A DNA stretch of 64,000 nt. Source: Seohaeicola saemankumensis. GTDB lineage: Bacteria; Pseudomonadota; Alphaproteobacteria; Rhodobacterales; Rhodobacteraceae. Made by a program: the position numbers and the translations under genes. The notes beneath the pieces are model-generated. The model ran no database searches and had not been told where the DNA came from. It saw only the letters and a program-made list of their open reading frames with translations. Location of the stretch: contig NZ_JAIUZI010000003.1 in NCBI RefSeq assembly GCF_020171285.1, positions 372,001 to 436,000 on the forward strand, read 5' to 3'. This document shows positions 8,691 through 16,797 of this stretch, one piece after another. Within the stretch, counting starts at the first letter, position 1. Each line of letters opens with the position of its first letter.

Positions 8691-9514
8691 AGCCGTTTAT
8701 GCGCCAGCACCGGCCCGTCGCCCTGCGCCGCGATCCGCGCCAGCGCCGCCTGCAGCGGTTCCACCGCCGTGGCCATGCGCCAGGCATTGGCATGAATGAT
8801 ATGGCCGGGATCCATCACCAGCGCCACATGTCCGCGCCAGAACAGCAGGTCGCCCCGGCGGTGGTCCGATCCGGGCGGCAGGATCTGCCCCAGCTCCGCC
8901 TGTTGCTGATCGCTGTCGCCGGGGCAGGGGGCGCCACAGGCAATATGCGCCGCCTGCACCAAACCGGAACAATCGATCCCCCAGCGCGAATTGCCGCCCC
9001 AGAGGTAAGGCGTGCCCAGAAACAGCTCGGCCACCGCCACCGGGTCGCCGGCCCGCGTTGCGCGGTCCGACAGATGCACCATCGGCACGAATCCCGCAGG
9101 GGTTTCGGCAAACCCCCGGGTTTCGCCCGTCACCCGCAGCAGGCTGCCATGGCTCAGCGCCAGCCGGTCGGGCGATTTCATGTCCGGCGCGGCATAGGCG
9201 TGGGTGGCCGGGGCGCTGACCCAATGGCTGGCCGGGCCGCCGTCCGGCGCCAGGCTGTCGGCGGTGACATAGCCGACGTAACCGTCCTTGTCGGCCTGCA
9301 CGAAGCTCCAGCCGTCGCGGGTCTCGTAACAGGTGACTCTCTCGCCAAAGATCAGCTGCCGGTCCCGCGCCCCGCCGGGTGCCCGCCGCAGGTCGGTGAC
9401 CGTCACCGCCACCTGTGCCGCTGTGCCGGTGACCGCCTCGCGTCCGGGAAATTCACCGGCCAGATGCGCCGCCGCGACGCGGTCGTTGACCGGGGTGCGG
9501 CGCGGGTCGCTCAC
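8687..9514 (-). CDS. NlpC/P60 family cysteine peptidase with SH3-like N-terminal region
   Basis: The 275-residue protein has an SH3-like segment (about residues 30-150) followed by an NlpC/P60 domain (about 155-270). The catalytic Cys is in GIDCSGLV (C182), with His in RGHVALVMD (H229) and a polar residue near HANAW. Family members cleave peptide bonds in the peptidoglycan stem, usually gamma-D-Glu to diamino acid. No signal peptide is visible in the start chosen, so export or a cytoplasmic recycling role is unresolved. Its first 4 bases overlap the end of the M17 aminopeptidase gene, a pairing that suggests cell-wall peptide turnover. Confidence 0.88.
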   Translation of the reverse strand: MSDPRRTPVNDRVAAAHLAGEFPGREAVTGTAAQVAVTVTDLRRAPGGARDRQLIFGERVTCYETRDGWSFVQADKDGYVGYVTADSLAPDGGPASHWVSAPATHAYAAPDMKSPDRLALSHGSLLRVTGETRGFAETPAGFVPMVHLSDRATRAGDPVAVAELFLGTPYLWGGNSRWGIDCSGLVQAAHIACGAPCPGDSDQQQAELGQILPPGSDHRRGDLLFWRGHVALVMDPGHIIHANAWRMATAVEPLQAALARIAAQGDGPVLAHKRL

Positions 9515-10905
9515 AGATCCACGAGGTCGGGCAGCGCATCCAGCAGCGCCCGGGCGCCCTGACCGTAACCGCCCTTGGGCCGCGACGGCGCGTTCGACGA
9601 CTGCCAGGCGTAGATGTCAAAGTGGATATAACGCGAGGCGCTGACAAACCGGCGCAGGAACAGCGCCGCCGTGATCGCCCCGGCAAAGCCGCTGGCCGGC
9701 GCATTGTCCAGATCCGCGTTCTGCGGTTCGATCCGCAGCTCGTAGGGTTCGTGGAACGGCAACCGCCAGACCGGGTCGCCGACCTTGGCCGACGCGGCGA
9801 ACAACGCCTGCGAGGCGCTTTCGTCATCGGTAAAGAACGGCGCCAGATCCGACCCCACCGCCGTGCGCGCCGCGCCGGTCAGTGTCGCCATCGACACGAT
9901 CAAATCGGGCTTTTCCTCGTCCGCCAGCGCCAGCGCATCGGCCAGCACCAGCCGCCCCTCGGCGTCGGTATTGTTGATCTCGACCGTCAGCCCCTTGCGC
10001 GAGGTCAGGATGTCGCCGGGCCGGAACGCATTGCCCGAGACCGAGTTCTCCACCGCCGGGATCAGCACCCTGAGCTGCAGCTTGACCCCCATCGCCATGA
10101 TCATCCGCGCCAGCCCCAGTACGGTGGCCGCGCCGCCCATGTCCTTTTTCATCAGCGCCATGCCGGCCTTGCCCTTAAGGTCCAGACCGCCGGTGTCGAA
10201 ACAGACGCCCTTGCCGACCAGCGTCAGCTTGGGCCCGCTGTCGCCCCAGCGCATGTCGATCAGACGCGGCGCGCGGGTCGATGCGCGCCCCACCGCGTGC
10301 ACCATCGGGAAATTCTGCTCCAGCAGGTGTTCGCCCTGAATGCTGGTGACCGAGGCGCCGAATTCGCCCGCCAGCGTCCGCGCTGCGGCTTCCAACTCGG
10401 CTGGCCCCATGTCCGAGGACGGCGTGTTGATCAGGTCGCGGGTCAGCACCTCGGCAGCGACCAGCGCCTCGACCCGCTCGGCGTCGATGCCTGCGGGGGC
10501 GACCAGCTGCCGGTCGGTGCGGTTCGGGCTGCGATAGCGATCGAACTGGTAGTTCGTCAGCAGCCAGCCAAAACATTCGTTCTCCAGCGCCTGCCCCTTC
10601 AGCCCCGAGGCAATCGTATAGACGCCCTCGGGCAGGTTCTGCACCGCTGCGGCCAGCATGTAGCGCCGGCGCGCCCGCTGCCCCGCGTTACCAAACCCGG
10701 CCAGCGCCATCAGCGGCGCGCCGTCCGGGCCCGGCACCATCAGCGCCTGTTTCTTGGCCCCGATGAACCCGTTGACCTTGACCCAGGCCTGCACGGCCGG
10801 ATCCTGTTTGGCCAGCCATTTGTCCAGTGTGTTCATGTCGATCACGTGAACCGGAATGGCGGTGTCGGTGGGCGGGGCAAAACGGAACAGCATGGGAATA
10901 CTCAT
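9511..10905 (-). CDS. Leucyl aminopeptidase family protein (M17)
   Basis: The protein of about 464 residues shows the M17 di-metal active-site signatures: CFDTGGLDLKGKAGMALMKKDMGG (quoted in parts, with the metal-binding Lys and Asp) and NTDAEGRLVLADAL. M17 enzymes are cytoplasmic hexameric metallopeptidases that remove N-terminal residues from peptides. I place the start at ATG 10905 (MSIPMLFRF); a GTG at 10926 would add 7 residues and cannot be excluded. The stop overlaps the NlpC/P60 start by 4 bases, so the two form an operon that probably degrades cell-wall or general peptides. Confidence 0.88.
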   Translation of the reverse strand: MSIPMLFRFAPPTDTAIPVHVIDMNTLDKWLAKQDPAVQAWVKVNGFIGAKKQALMVPGPDGAPLMALAGFGNAGQRARRRYMLAAAVQNLPEGVYTIASGLKGQALENECFGWLLTNYQFDRYRSPNRTDRQLVAPAGIDAERVEALVAAEVLTRDLINTPSSDMGPAELEAAARTLAGEFGASVTSIQGEHLLEQNFPMVHAVGRASTRAPRLIDMRWGDSGPKLTLVGKGVCFDTGGLDLKGKAGMALMKKDMGGAATVLGLARMIMAMGVKLQLRVLIPAVENSVSGNAFRPGDILTSRKGLTVEINNTDAEGRLVLADALALADEEKPDLIVSMATLTGAARTAVGSDLAPFFTDDESASQALFAASAKVGDPVWRLPFHEPYELRIEPQNADLDNAPASGFAGAITAALFLRRFVSASRYIHFDIYAWQSSNAPSRPKGGYGQGARALLDALPDLVDL

Positions 10906-10960
10906 TTCTATGAATGTTGATCCCACAACCTAACCGGCCCTACGGCGCCTGCAAGCCCCG

Positions 10961-11350
10961 TCAGACGGAAAGATCCCTCAGATCCCACACGGCGGTCAAA
11001 GATTTCTCACCGGTGCGGATCAGCCGTGTCAGCGTCGCCGCCAGCGCCACCCGGTCGGCCAGCGTCGCCATGGCGCTGACATCTCCGGCCACACGGGCCA
11101 GCATCGTCATGCCAATCTGCTCGGCGATGGCAATCAACGACCGCGCGCTTTTACTCAACCCCGGCAGATCCTGCTGCCGCCACAATCGCTCGCAATGCGA
11201 CAGGCGCACCGCCAGTTCCTCGATCGCGCGGCAGACGACGTCCTCGGCACCCGCCTCTCCCAATTGCCGGTACAAATCTCCCAGCCTGTCCGGATCCAGC
11301 CGAACAGTTTCCTCATGTATAAGTGTAACAACCTCTGCCACCACGTTCAC
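10961..11350 (-). CDS. Small all-helical protein resembling an HPt domain without the phosphoacceptor His
   Basis: The 129-residue protein is predicted to be all helical. The stretch SKSARSLIAIAEQIGMTMLA resembles the HPt signature (AHxLKGxxxxxGxxxLA), but Arg70 stands where the phosphorylated His would be. No other domain is visible. It starts divergently from carbonic anhydrase and ends 55 bases before the aminopeptidase start on the same strand. It may be a pseudo-HPt adaptor; this is inferred from one motif and the function is unknown. Confidence 0.6.
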   Translation of the reverse strand: MNVVAEVVTLIHEETVRLDPDRLGDLYRQLGEAGAEDVVCRAIEELAVRLSHCERLWRQQDLPGLSKSARSLIAIAEQIGMTMLARVAGDVSAMATLADRVALAATLTRLIRTGEKSLTAVWDLRDLSV

Positions 11351-11498
11351 CCCGACGTCTTACGCCCCCACAGCGCAGGCCGGATCCTGCCTGTGACAGG
11401 TTTGCAAAAGGTTGCCAGGGACGACGGAAATCACTCGAATTTTGTGACAATACAGATTATCCGGGGGCACGCGTACCAGCAACTACAGGGACCGATCC

Positions 11499-12149
11499 AT
11501 GGAATTCGCCAAGCCGCTGCCGAGCTATCTGGTTCAACGTTACCAGGGGTGGAAGGCCACCTCGTACAAGGAAAACCAGACCTGGTACCGCCGTTTGGCC
11601 ACCGAAGGCCAGCGGCCCCGCGCCATGGTGATCTCCTGCTGCGACAGCCGTGTGCACGTGACCTCAATCTTTGGCGCCGATCAGGGCGAATTCTTCATCC
11701 ACCGCAACATCGCCAACCTCGTGCCGCCCTACCAGCCCGACGGGGACCACCACGGCACCAGCGCCACGGTCGAATACGCCGTGACCGTGCTCAAGGTCGC
11801 GCATCTGATCGTGCTGGGCCATTCGCAATGCGGCGGCGTGCAGGGCTGTATCGACATGTGCAAGGGCCACGCGCCCCAGCTCGAGGCCAAGGACAGCTTC
11901 GTCGGCCGCTGGATGGACATCCTGCGCCCCCGGTTCGAAAACGTCTCGGACATTGCCGGCGACGATGATCAGGCCCGCGCCTTTGAAAAACAGGCGGTGA
12001 TCGCCTCGCTCGAAAACCTTATGACATTTCCTTTTGTCGAATCCTCGGTCAACGACGGCTCCCTCAGCCTGCATGGCCTGTGGACAGACATCGGCGAGGG
12101 CGGGTTGGAGTTCTTCGAGGCCGAAAGCCAAAAATTTCTGCCGGTCTGA
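11499..12149 (+). CDS. Beta-class carbonic anhydrase
   Basis: The 216-residue enzyme carries the beta-class zinc site: SCCDSRVHV (Cys48 plus the Asp-Arg pair) and LGHSQCGGV (His108, Cys111). It interconverts CO2 and bicarbonate. A ribosome-binding AGGGACC precedes the ATG. The next gene, 56 bases downstream on the same strand, encodes an SbtA-type bicarbonate transporter, followed by an SbtB-like PII protein. The three probably act together in supplying bicarbonate for anaplerotic carboxylation, since no Rubisco or carboxysome gene is in the window. Length is normal and no signal peptide is seen. Confidence 0.93.
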   Translation: MEFAKPLPSYLVQRYQGWKATSYKENQTWYRRLATEGQRPRAMVISCCDSRVHVTSIFGADQGEFFIHRNIANLVPPYQPDGDHHGTSATVEYAVTVLKVAHLIVLGHSQCGGVQGCIDMCKGHAPQLEAKDSFVGRWMDILRPRFENVSDIAGDDDQARAFEKQAVIASLENLMTFPFVESSVNDGSLSLHGLWTDIGEGGLEFFEAESQKFLPV

Positions 12150-12205
12150 CTTTACTTTCAGCGCGCCGCAATTAATTGAACGACAGTTCAATAAAGGACG
12201 GTGCC

Positions 12206-13180
12206 ATGGATCAGATCCTTTCGCTGGCGGCAGACAATCTGCTGTCGCCGATCATTCTCAGTTTCGCGCTTGGTCTGGCGGCGTCACTGGCGCGATCCGA
12301 TCTCGCCATCCCCGAGGCAGTCGCCAAGGCGATGTCGATCTACCTGCTGTTCGCCATCGGCTTCAAGGGTGGCGTCAGCGTCTCCGACCACGGGGTGGAC
12401 GGCACCCTGCTGCTGTCGTTGCTGGCCGGGGTCGCGCTGTCGGCGCTGCTGCCGCTGATCGGCTATGCGCTGCTCAGGTCCATGACCGGCCTTGACCGGC
12501 TGAACGCCGCCGCCGTGGCGGCGCATTACGGCTCCATCTCGATCGTCACCTTTGTCGCGGGCACCTCGGTGCTCGACAGCAGCGGCCTGATTTACGAAGG
12601 CTACATGGTTGCCGTCGCCGCCGCGATGGAGGCGCCGGCGATCCTCTCCGCACTCTGGCTCATCTCGCGCGGCGGGGACCGCACGATGGAGGCCGACCTG
12701 TGGCGCGAAATCCTGCTGAACGGCTCCATCGTGTTGCTGGTCGGGTCGTTCGTGATCGGCTGGGTCACCGGGCCGGACGGGCTGTCGCAGATCGACAGCT
12801 TCATCGTCGCCCCGTTCAAGGGGGTGCTCTGCCTGTTCCTGCTGGACATGGGCATCGTCGCCGGGCGCGGGTTGCGGTCGGGCGGGCGGCTGATCCGGCC
12901 GCCGATGATCGCCTTTGGCGCCATCATGCCCCTGATCGGCGCCACCTTCGGGCTGGGTGCCGGGCTCGTGCTCGGGATGTCGACCGGCGGCACCGTGCTT
13001 TTCATGGTGCTGGGGGCCTCGGCCTCCTACATCGCGGTGCCGGCGGCCATGCGCGTTGCCCTGCCCGAGGCGAACCCGTCGATCTACCTGACCCTGTCGC
13101 TGGGCATCACCTTTCCTTTCAACCTGACCTTGGGCATCCCGCTTTACGTGGCCGTCGCCCGCACCGTGACCGGAGGCTGA
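12206..13180 (+). CDS. sbtA: Sodium-dependent bicarbonate transporter, SbtA family
   Basis: The 324-residue membrane protein has about ten hydrophobic segments in two inverted halves and matches the SbtA (DUF897) family: LSFALGLAASLARSDLAIP near the N-terminus, and AAHYGSISIVTF with glycine-rich breaks in the core. SbtA imports bicarbonate with sodium. I start at ATG 12206, preceded by AAAGGACGG, and not at an upstream in-frame codon at 12176. The gene lies between a carbonic anhydrase and an SbtB-like gene that starts 4 bases after its stop, the usual sbtAB pairing. Confidence 0.9.
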   Translation: MDQILSLAADNLLSPIILSFALGLAASLARSDLAIPEAVAKAMSIYLLFAIGFKGGVSVSDHGVDGTLLLSLLAGVALSALLPLIGYALLRSMTGLDRLNAAAVAAHYGSISIVTFVAGTSVLDSSGLIYEGYMVAVAAAMEAPAILSALWLISRGGDRTMEADLWREILLNGSIVLLVGSFVIGWVTGPDGLSQIDSFIVAPFKGVLCLFLLDMGIVAGRGLRSGGRLIRPPMIAFGAIMPLIGATFGLGAGLVLGMSTGGTVLFMVLGASASYIAVPAAMRVALPEANPSIYLTLSLGITFPFNLTLGIPLYVAVARTVTGG

Positions 13181-13184
13181 ACCG

Positions 13185-13496
13185 ATGCAGACACATGATG
13201 CAAAACGCGTGGAAATCACCATCGAAGCGGTGATGCAGCGCCGCCTGACTCAAGCGCTGACCGAGGCAGGCGTCACCGGTTACACGATACTTCCGGTGCT
13301 GGGCGGCTCTGGCCGGTCGGGGGAATGGAGCCGCTCGGGACAGGTCAGCCGCGCCTCCGGCATGGTGCAGGTGATCTGCATCATCCGCCCCGACCGGCTC
13401 GATGCCCTGCTCGAGGCCGCATTCGCCGTGGTCGAACGCCATATCGGCGTGGTCAGCGTCACCGACTGCCAGGTGATGCGGGCCGAGCGGTTCTGA
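13185..13496 (+). CDS. sbtB: PII-like regulator of bicarbonate transport, SbtB
   Basis: The 103-residue protein has the ferredoxin-like PII fold pattern: RVEITIEAVMQRRLTQALTEAG, a glycine-rich T-loop region GGSGRSGEWSRSG, and a C-terminal CIIRPDRLDALLEA strand-helix unit. SbtB proteins bind adenine nucleotides, including cAMP, and gate SbtA. The position 4 bases after sbtA supports the name. It converges with the DUF4139 gene, leaving only 4 bases between stops. No Cys pair of the redox-sensing type is seen at the C-terminus. Confidence 0.88.
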   Translation: MQTHDAKRVEITIEAVMQRRLTQALTEAGVTGYTILPVLGGSGRSGEWSRSGQVSRASGMVQVICIIRPDRLDALLEAAFAVVERHIGVVSVTDCQVMRAERF

Positions 13497-13500
13497 CGCA

Positions 13501-15141
13501 TTACCGCAGGATCATGTCCTCGGGCCAACTCAGCGTGGTGTCCAGCCGGATCGTGGTTTCCTCGCCGGCGCCCAGCTCCAGGTCCCACGCCAGGATACCG
13601 CGCCGCTTGTCGACGTCTTCCTCGCTGGGCGGAGGGCTGGCGGTCCAGTCGATCTGCAGGTCGTCCTGTTCCGAGTAGGGCACCGCCGCCAGAACCCGCA
13701 CCGGCCAGTCTTCTTCGGTCAGGTTGCGCACGACAAATTCCTCGCGGGTCGCTTCGGCGTTGGATTTTGAGATAAAGCCCCGGTCGCCACTGCTGCGGTC
13801 GATCAGGTCATGCGCCAGACGCAGCCCGTCGATCGGGCCGAACGGCAGCTCCATTTCGTCCCCGGCGGCCAGCCCTTCGAAAAAGTCGCTACCGATGAAA
13901 CCGCCATCCACATAGCGACCCGCTGACACACTCTCCAGCAAGAGTTCGCCGCTGGTGTTGGTGACACGCGCCATCAGGAACGCGGTATCATCCGCCGACG
14001 GCACGGCCTGCGCAAAAACCTCGGCGTCCAGCGCGATCTCGTCCAGTTGCAGGCGCACCACATCCGCGCCCGATACCAGCGACACCGGGTCGGAAAACGC
14101 GTACTCGAAAGATAGCCCGTTGCTGTCCACCGCATATATCCCGCTGGATTCTTCGACGACCATCGGGGCTTCGGCCACTGGTTCCGCCATCAGGGCATCC
14201 GCGCCGGACTTGCGGCTGGGCGGGGGCGCCGGCGGCACGATGTACCGCCGCTTCGGATGCAGGTACGAGGGCTCCACGCCCACGAATGGCAGTGCGGTCG
14301 ACAGGGTCATCCGCACGTCGGTCCAGTTTTCCCCGGTTTCCTGATAGATCAATGCGTCGCGCTGCACCGTCAACTGCGCCGCCGCACCACGCACAAGCCG
14401 GAGTTCATAGGCCGGTTGCCATCTTATCCAGTCCGGATATGGCAGGTACTCCAGCGAGACGGTCCCATCCGTCGCGGCCTCGGCACTGATCCGCAGCGTC
14501 ACCTGCAAACGCTCCTCGTCTTCCCGGTCCAGCGCCGCCAACGCCAGTTTCGCGCGCTCCAGTTCCTCTTCCAGATCCTCCAGCTGCCGTTCGATGCCGC
14601 GCGCGGCGATCTCGGCCTCCAGCGCGCTCTGCCGTGCCTCGAACGCATCCTCTCCGACCATCTCGGACAACGCCCGCAGCGTATCCGCTCCGGCCCCCGC
14701 CAGCGCTTCGCCGCGCCCCAGCTGGGTCAGGAACCCGATGCGGATCTCTGCCGCCTCCTTGGCCAACCGCGCCCGCGCCGCGCTGTCCTGAACCGCCTCG
14801 ATCCGCCGTTCGATGGTTTCTATCTGCGCTTCCGCCGCCTCGATCCGGGGATCAGGCGCGGCGTCGCGCGGCGGAACATAGTCCTCGCGATGGGTCACCC
14901 CCAAGAGCGTCGCGCCGTCGACCCGCACGGCCAGCGTTTCCATCAGCGCGCCGTCGGGAATGTCGCGGATGATTAGGTCATGGGTGCCCGCGGGTACGGA
15001 AAACCCCGCAGTCCGGGTCACGCGGCCGCCTTCCAGGAACACGGTGACCGCCTCCACCCGGCTGGTCAGCTCGACCTCATCAGCCAGAACGGGGTTGGTC
15101 CACAGACCACAGATCGCAAGAACAAGGGCGGAACAACGCAT
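13501..15141 (-). CDS. Exported DUF4139 protein (mucoidy inhibitor MuiA-like)
   Basis: The product of about 546 residues starts with a Sec signal peptide (MRCSALVLAICGLWTNPVLA, then D). I selected ATG 15141 because a strong GGAGG lies 5 bases upstream; the open frame extends 54 codons further without support. The mature protein has an N-terminal DUF4140-like beta domain (LTSRVEAVTVFLEGGRVTR), a coiled coil (about 95-200), and a C-terminal DUF4139 beta domain. The function of the family is unknown; a link to mucoid colony form has been reported for MuiA. It is expected in the periplasm. Confidence 0.8.
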   Translation of the reverse strand: MRCSALVLAICGLWTNPVLADEVELTSRVEAVTVFLEGGRVTRTAGFSVPAGTHDLIIRDIPDGALMETLAVRVDGATLLGVTHREDYVPPRDAAPDPRIEAAEAQIETIERRIEAVQDSAARARLAKEAAEIRIGFLTQLGRGEALAGAGADTLRALSEMVGEDAFEARQSALEAEIAARGIERQLEDLEEELERAKLALAALDREDEERLQVTLRISAEAATDGTVSLEYLPYPDWIRWQPAYELRLVRGAAAQLTVQRDALIYQETGENWTDVRMTLSTALPFVGVEPSYLHPKRRYIVPPAPPPSRKSGADALMAEPVAEAPMVVEESSGIYAVDSNGLSFEYAFSDPVSLVSGADVVRLQLDEIALDAEVFAQAVPSADDTAFLMARVTNTSGELLLESVSAGRYVDGGFIGSDFFEGLAAGDEMELPFGPIDGLRLAHDLIDRSSGDRGFISKSNAEATREEFVVRNLTEEDWPVRVLAAVPYSEQDDLQIDWTASPPPSEEDVDKRRGILAWDLELGAGEETTIRLDTTLSWPEDMILR

Positions 15142-15256
15142 GGAAACCTCCGGACTGATCACGGTTGAAAGCGTCGCAATCGCCCGCAGCAAATGCAAGC
15201 GCCCTCTGGCCGGGATACTGGCCATGGCCATGTCCCGCCGACCCACCGCGCCGGCG

Positions 15257-15475
15257 TCAGCCGCGTTTCTGCTGGCGCCCCTCGCGGATCGCCCAGGCGT
15301 CAAACCCGGTGACGGATTTCAGATCAAAGACAAAGCCGGAATCCACCTTGGCGATTTCATCCAGCATGAACGACCGCAGCACCGCACCGGGCGTTTCATT
15401 ACGTTCCGCGCACAGCAGCCAGAACCGTTGGGCCAGGTAGGCCGGGCAATTGAATTGCAATTCTTCCATAGTCAT
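15257..15475 (-). CDS. Small conserved-type protein of unknown function, possibly ribbon-helix-helix-like
   Basis: From ATG 15475 the product has 72 residues (MTMEELQFNCPAYLAQ at the start). A short strand followed by two helices (LAQRFWLLCAERNETPGAVLRSF is one stretch) resembles ribbon-helix-helix proteins, but this is weak. The frame stays open to 15517; that start would translate through a perfect 10-base inverted repeat, so I prefer the shorter form. No ribosome-binding site is clear for either. It lies between asd (31 bases upstream) and the DUF4139 gene on the same strand. Confidence 0.6.
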   Translation of the reverse strand: MTMEELQFNCPAYLAQRFWLLCAERNETPGAVLRSFMLDEIAKVDSGFVFDLKSVTGFDAWAIREGRQQKRG

Positions 15476-15476
15476 C

Positions 15477-15507
15477 CCATGCGCGCCAAGTTGTCTTGCG
15501 CGCATGG
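15477..15507. promoter_or_regulatory. Perfect inverted repeat abutting a start codon
   Basis: CCATGCGCGC (15477-15486) and GCGCGCATGG (15498-15507) pair over all 10 bases with an 11-base loop. On the minus strand the stem ends 1 base before the ATG at 15475. It could be an operator for the small downstream protein, an RNA hairpin that limits ribosome access, or the end of the asd transcript. Confidence 0.5.
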
Positions 15508-15548
15508 TAGGGGGCAACGTGTTAACGCCCCGATAACAGGCGGCCGCG

Positions 15549-16571
15549 TCAGGCCTTCTTCAGGATCCGGTTGCCCAGCGTCTCGGCGATCTGCACCGCG
15601 TTCAGCGCCGCGCCCTTGCGCAGGTTGTCGCTGACGCACCAGAAGTTCAGACCGTTGTCGATGGTGCTGTCCTGACGGATCCGGCTGATGAAGGTGGCGA
15701 AATCGCCAACGCATTCCACCGGGGTGACGTATCCGCCGTCCTCGCGCTTGTCGATCACCATGACACCGGGCGCCTCGCGCAGGATGTCACGCGCCTCGTC
15801 CTCGTCCAGGAAATCCTCGGTCTCGATGTTGATCGCCTCGGAATGGCCGACGAACACCGGCACCCGCACACAGGTCGCGGTGACCTTGATCGACGGATCG
15901 ACGATCTTCTTGGTTTCGGCGACCATCTTCCATTCTTCCTTGGTCGATCCGTCTTCCATGAAGACGTCGATATGCGGAATGACGTTGAACGCGATCTGCT
16001 TGGTGAACTTCTTGGCCGGCTTGTCATCGGTCGGGTTGTAGATCGACTTGGTCTGGTCCCACAGCTCGTCGATGCCTTCCTTGCCGGCACCTGAAACGGA
16101 CTGATAGGTCGAAACCACCACGCGCTTGATCCGCGCCCGGTCGTGCAGCGGCTTCAGCGCGACAACCATCTGCGCGGTCGAACAGTTCGGGTTGGCGATG
16201 ATGTTCTTCTTGGAATAATCCACGATCGCATCGGCGTTCACTTCCGGCACGATCAGCGGCACATCCGGGTCGTAGCGATAGAGCGAGCTGTTGTCGATCA
16301 CCACGCAGCCCGCCTTGGCCGCCTTGGGCGCATAGACCTTGGTCGCCTCGGATCCCACGGCAAACAGCGCCATGTCCCAGCCGGTGAAATCAAAGGTATC
16401 CAGATCCTGGGTGGTCAGGGTTTTCTCGCCAAAGCTGACTTCGGTGCCCAGGGATTTGCGGCTTGCCAGAACGGCAATCTCATCCACCGGGAACTGGCGT
16501 TCAGCCAGGATGTTCAGCATTTCGCGGCCCACGTTGCCCGTGGCGCCGACGACTACGACGCGGTAACCCAT
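15549..16571 (-). CDS. asd: Aspartate-semialdehyde dehydrogenase
   Basis: The 340-residue enzyme reduces aspartyl phosphate to aspartate semialdehyde with NADPH, the branch step for lysine, diaminopimelate, threonine and methionine. Seen directly: the nucleotide-binding VVVVGATGNVGREML at the N-terminus, the catalytic Cys in IIANPNCSTAQMV (C130), and VVSTYQSVSGAGKEGIDEL in the substrate region. Length is normal for Gram-negative Asd. It is transcribed alone or with the small gene that follows 31 bases past its stop region. Confidence 0.96.
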   Translation of the reverse strand: MGYRVVVVGATGNVGREMLNILAERQFPVDEIAVLASRKSLGTEVSFGEKTLTTQDLDTFDFTGWDMALFAVGSEATKVYAPKAAKAGCVVIDNSSLYRYDPDVPLIVPEVNADAIVDYSKKNIIANPNCSTAQMVVALKPLHDRARIKRVVVSTYQSVSGAGKEGIDELWDQTKSIYNPTDDKPAKKFTKQIAFNVIPHIDVFMEDGSTKEEWKMVAETKKIVDPSIKVTATCVRVPVFVGHSEAINIETEDFLDEDEARDILREAPGVMVIDKREDGGYVTPVECVGDFATFISRIRQDSTIDNGLNFWCVSDNLRKGAALNAVQIAETLGNRILKKA

Positions 16572-16592
16572 TTTCTTTCTCCAGATACAAAG

Positions 16593-16610
16593 GCCGATCG
16601 GGGGATCGGC
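16593..16610. promoter_or_regulatory. Short hairpin in the asd leader
   Basis: GCCGATC and GATCGGC pair perfectly around a 4-base loop, 22 bases upstream of the asd start. It may be an operator or a leader stem; nothing further identifies it. The rest of the 226-base gap between asd and the divergent DUF3095 gene shows no recognisable element. Confidence 0.35.
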
Positions 16611-16797
16611 GGCGGTGTCTTATAGGGAATCACCCGTGTTTGAAAGAGCCCGCGTCGACCTTTGCCGGCGGGTGTCCGGAAAACCACTTTGTGCCGCTCA
16701 AACACAAGAGCGTGGGCAGCGCCCCGGAGAGGTGGTATTCCGATCTGGCAGTCCTAAGTCACGCATACCGGCGAACATCACGGACGGTCAGCACAAC

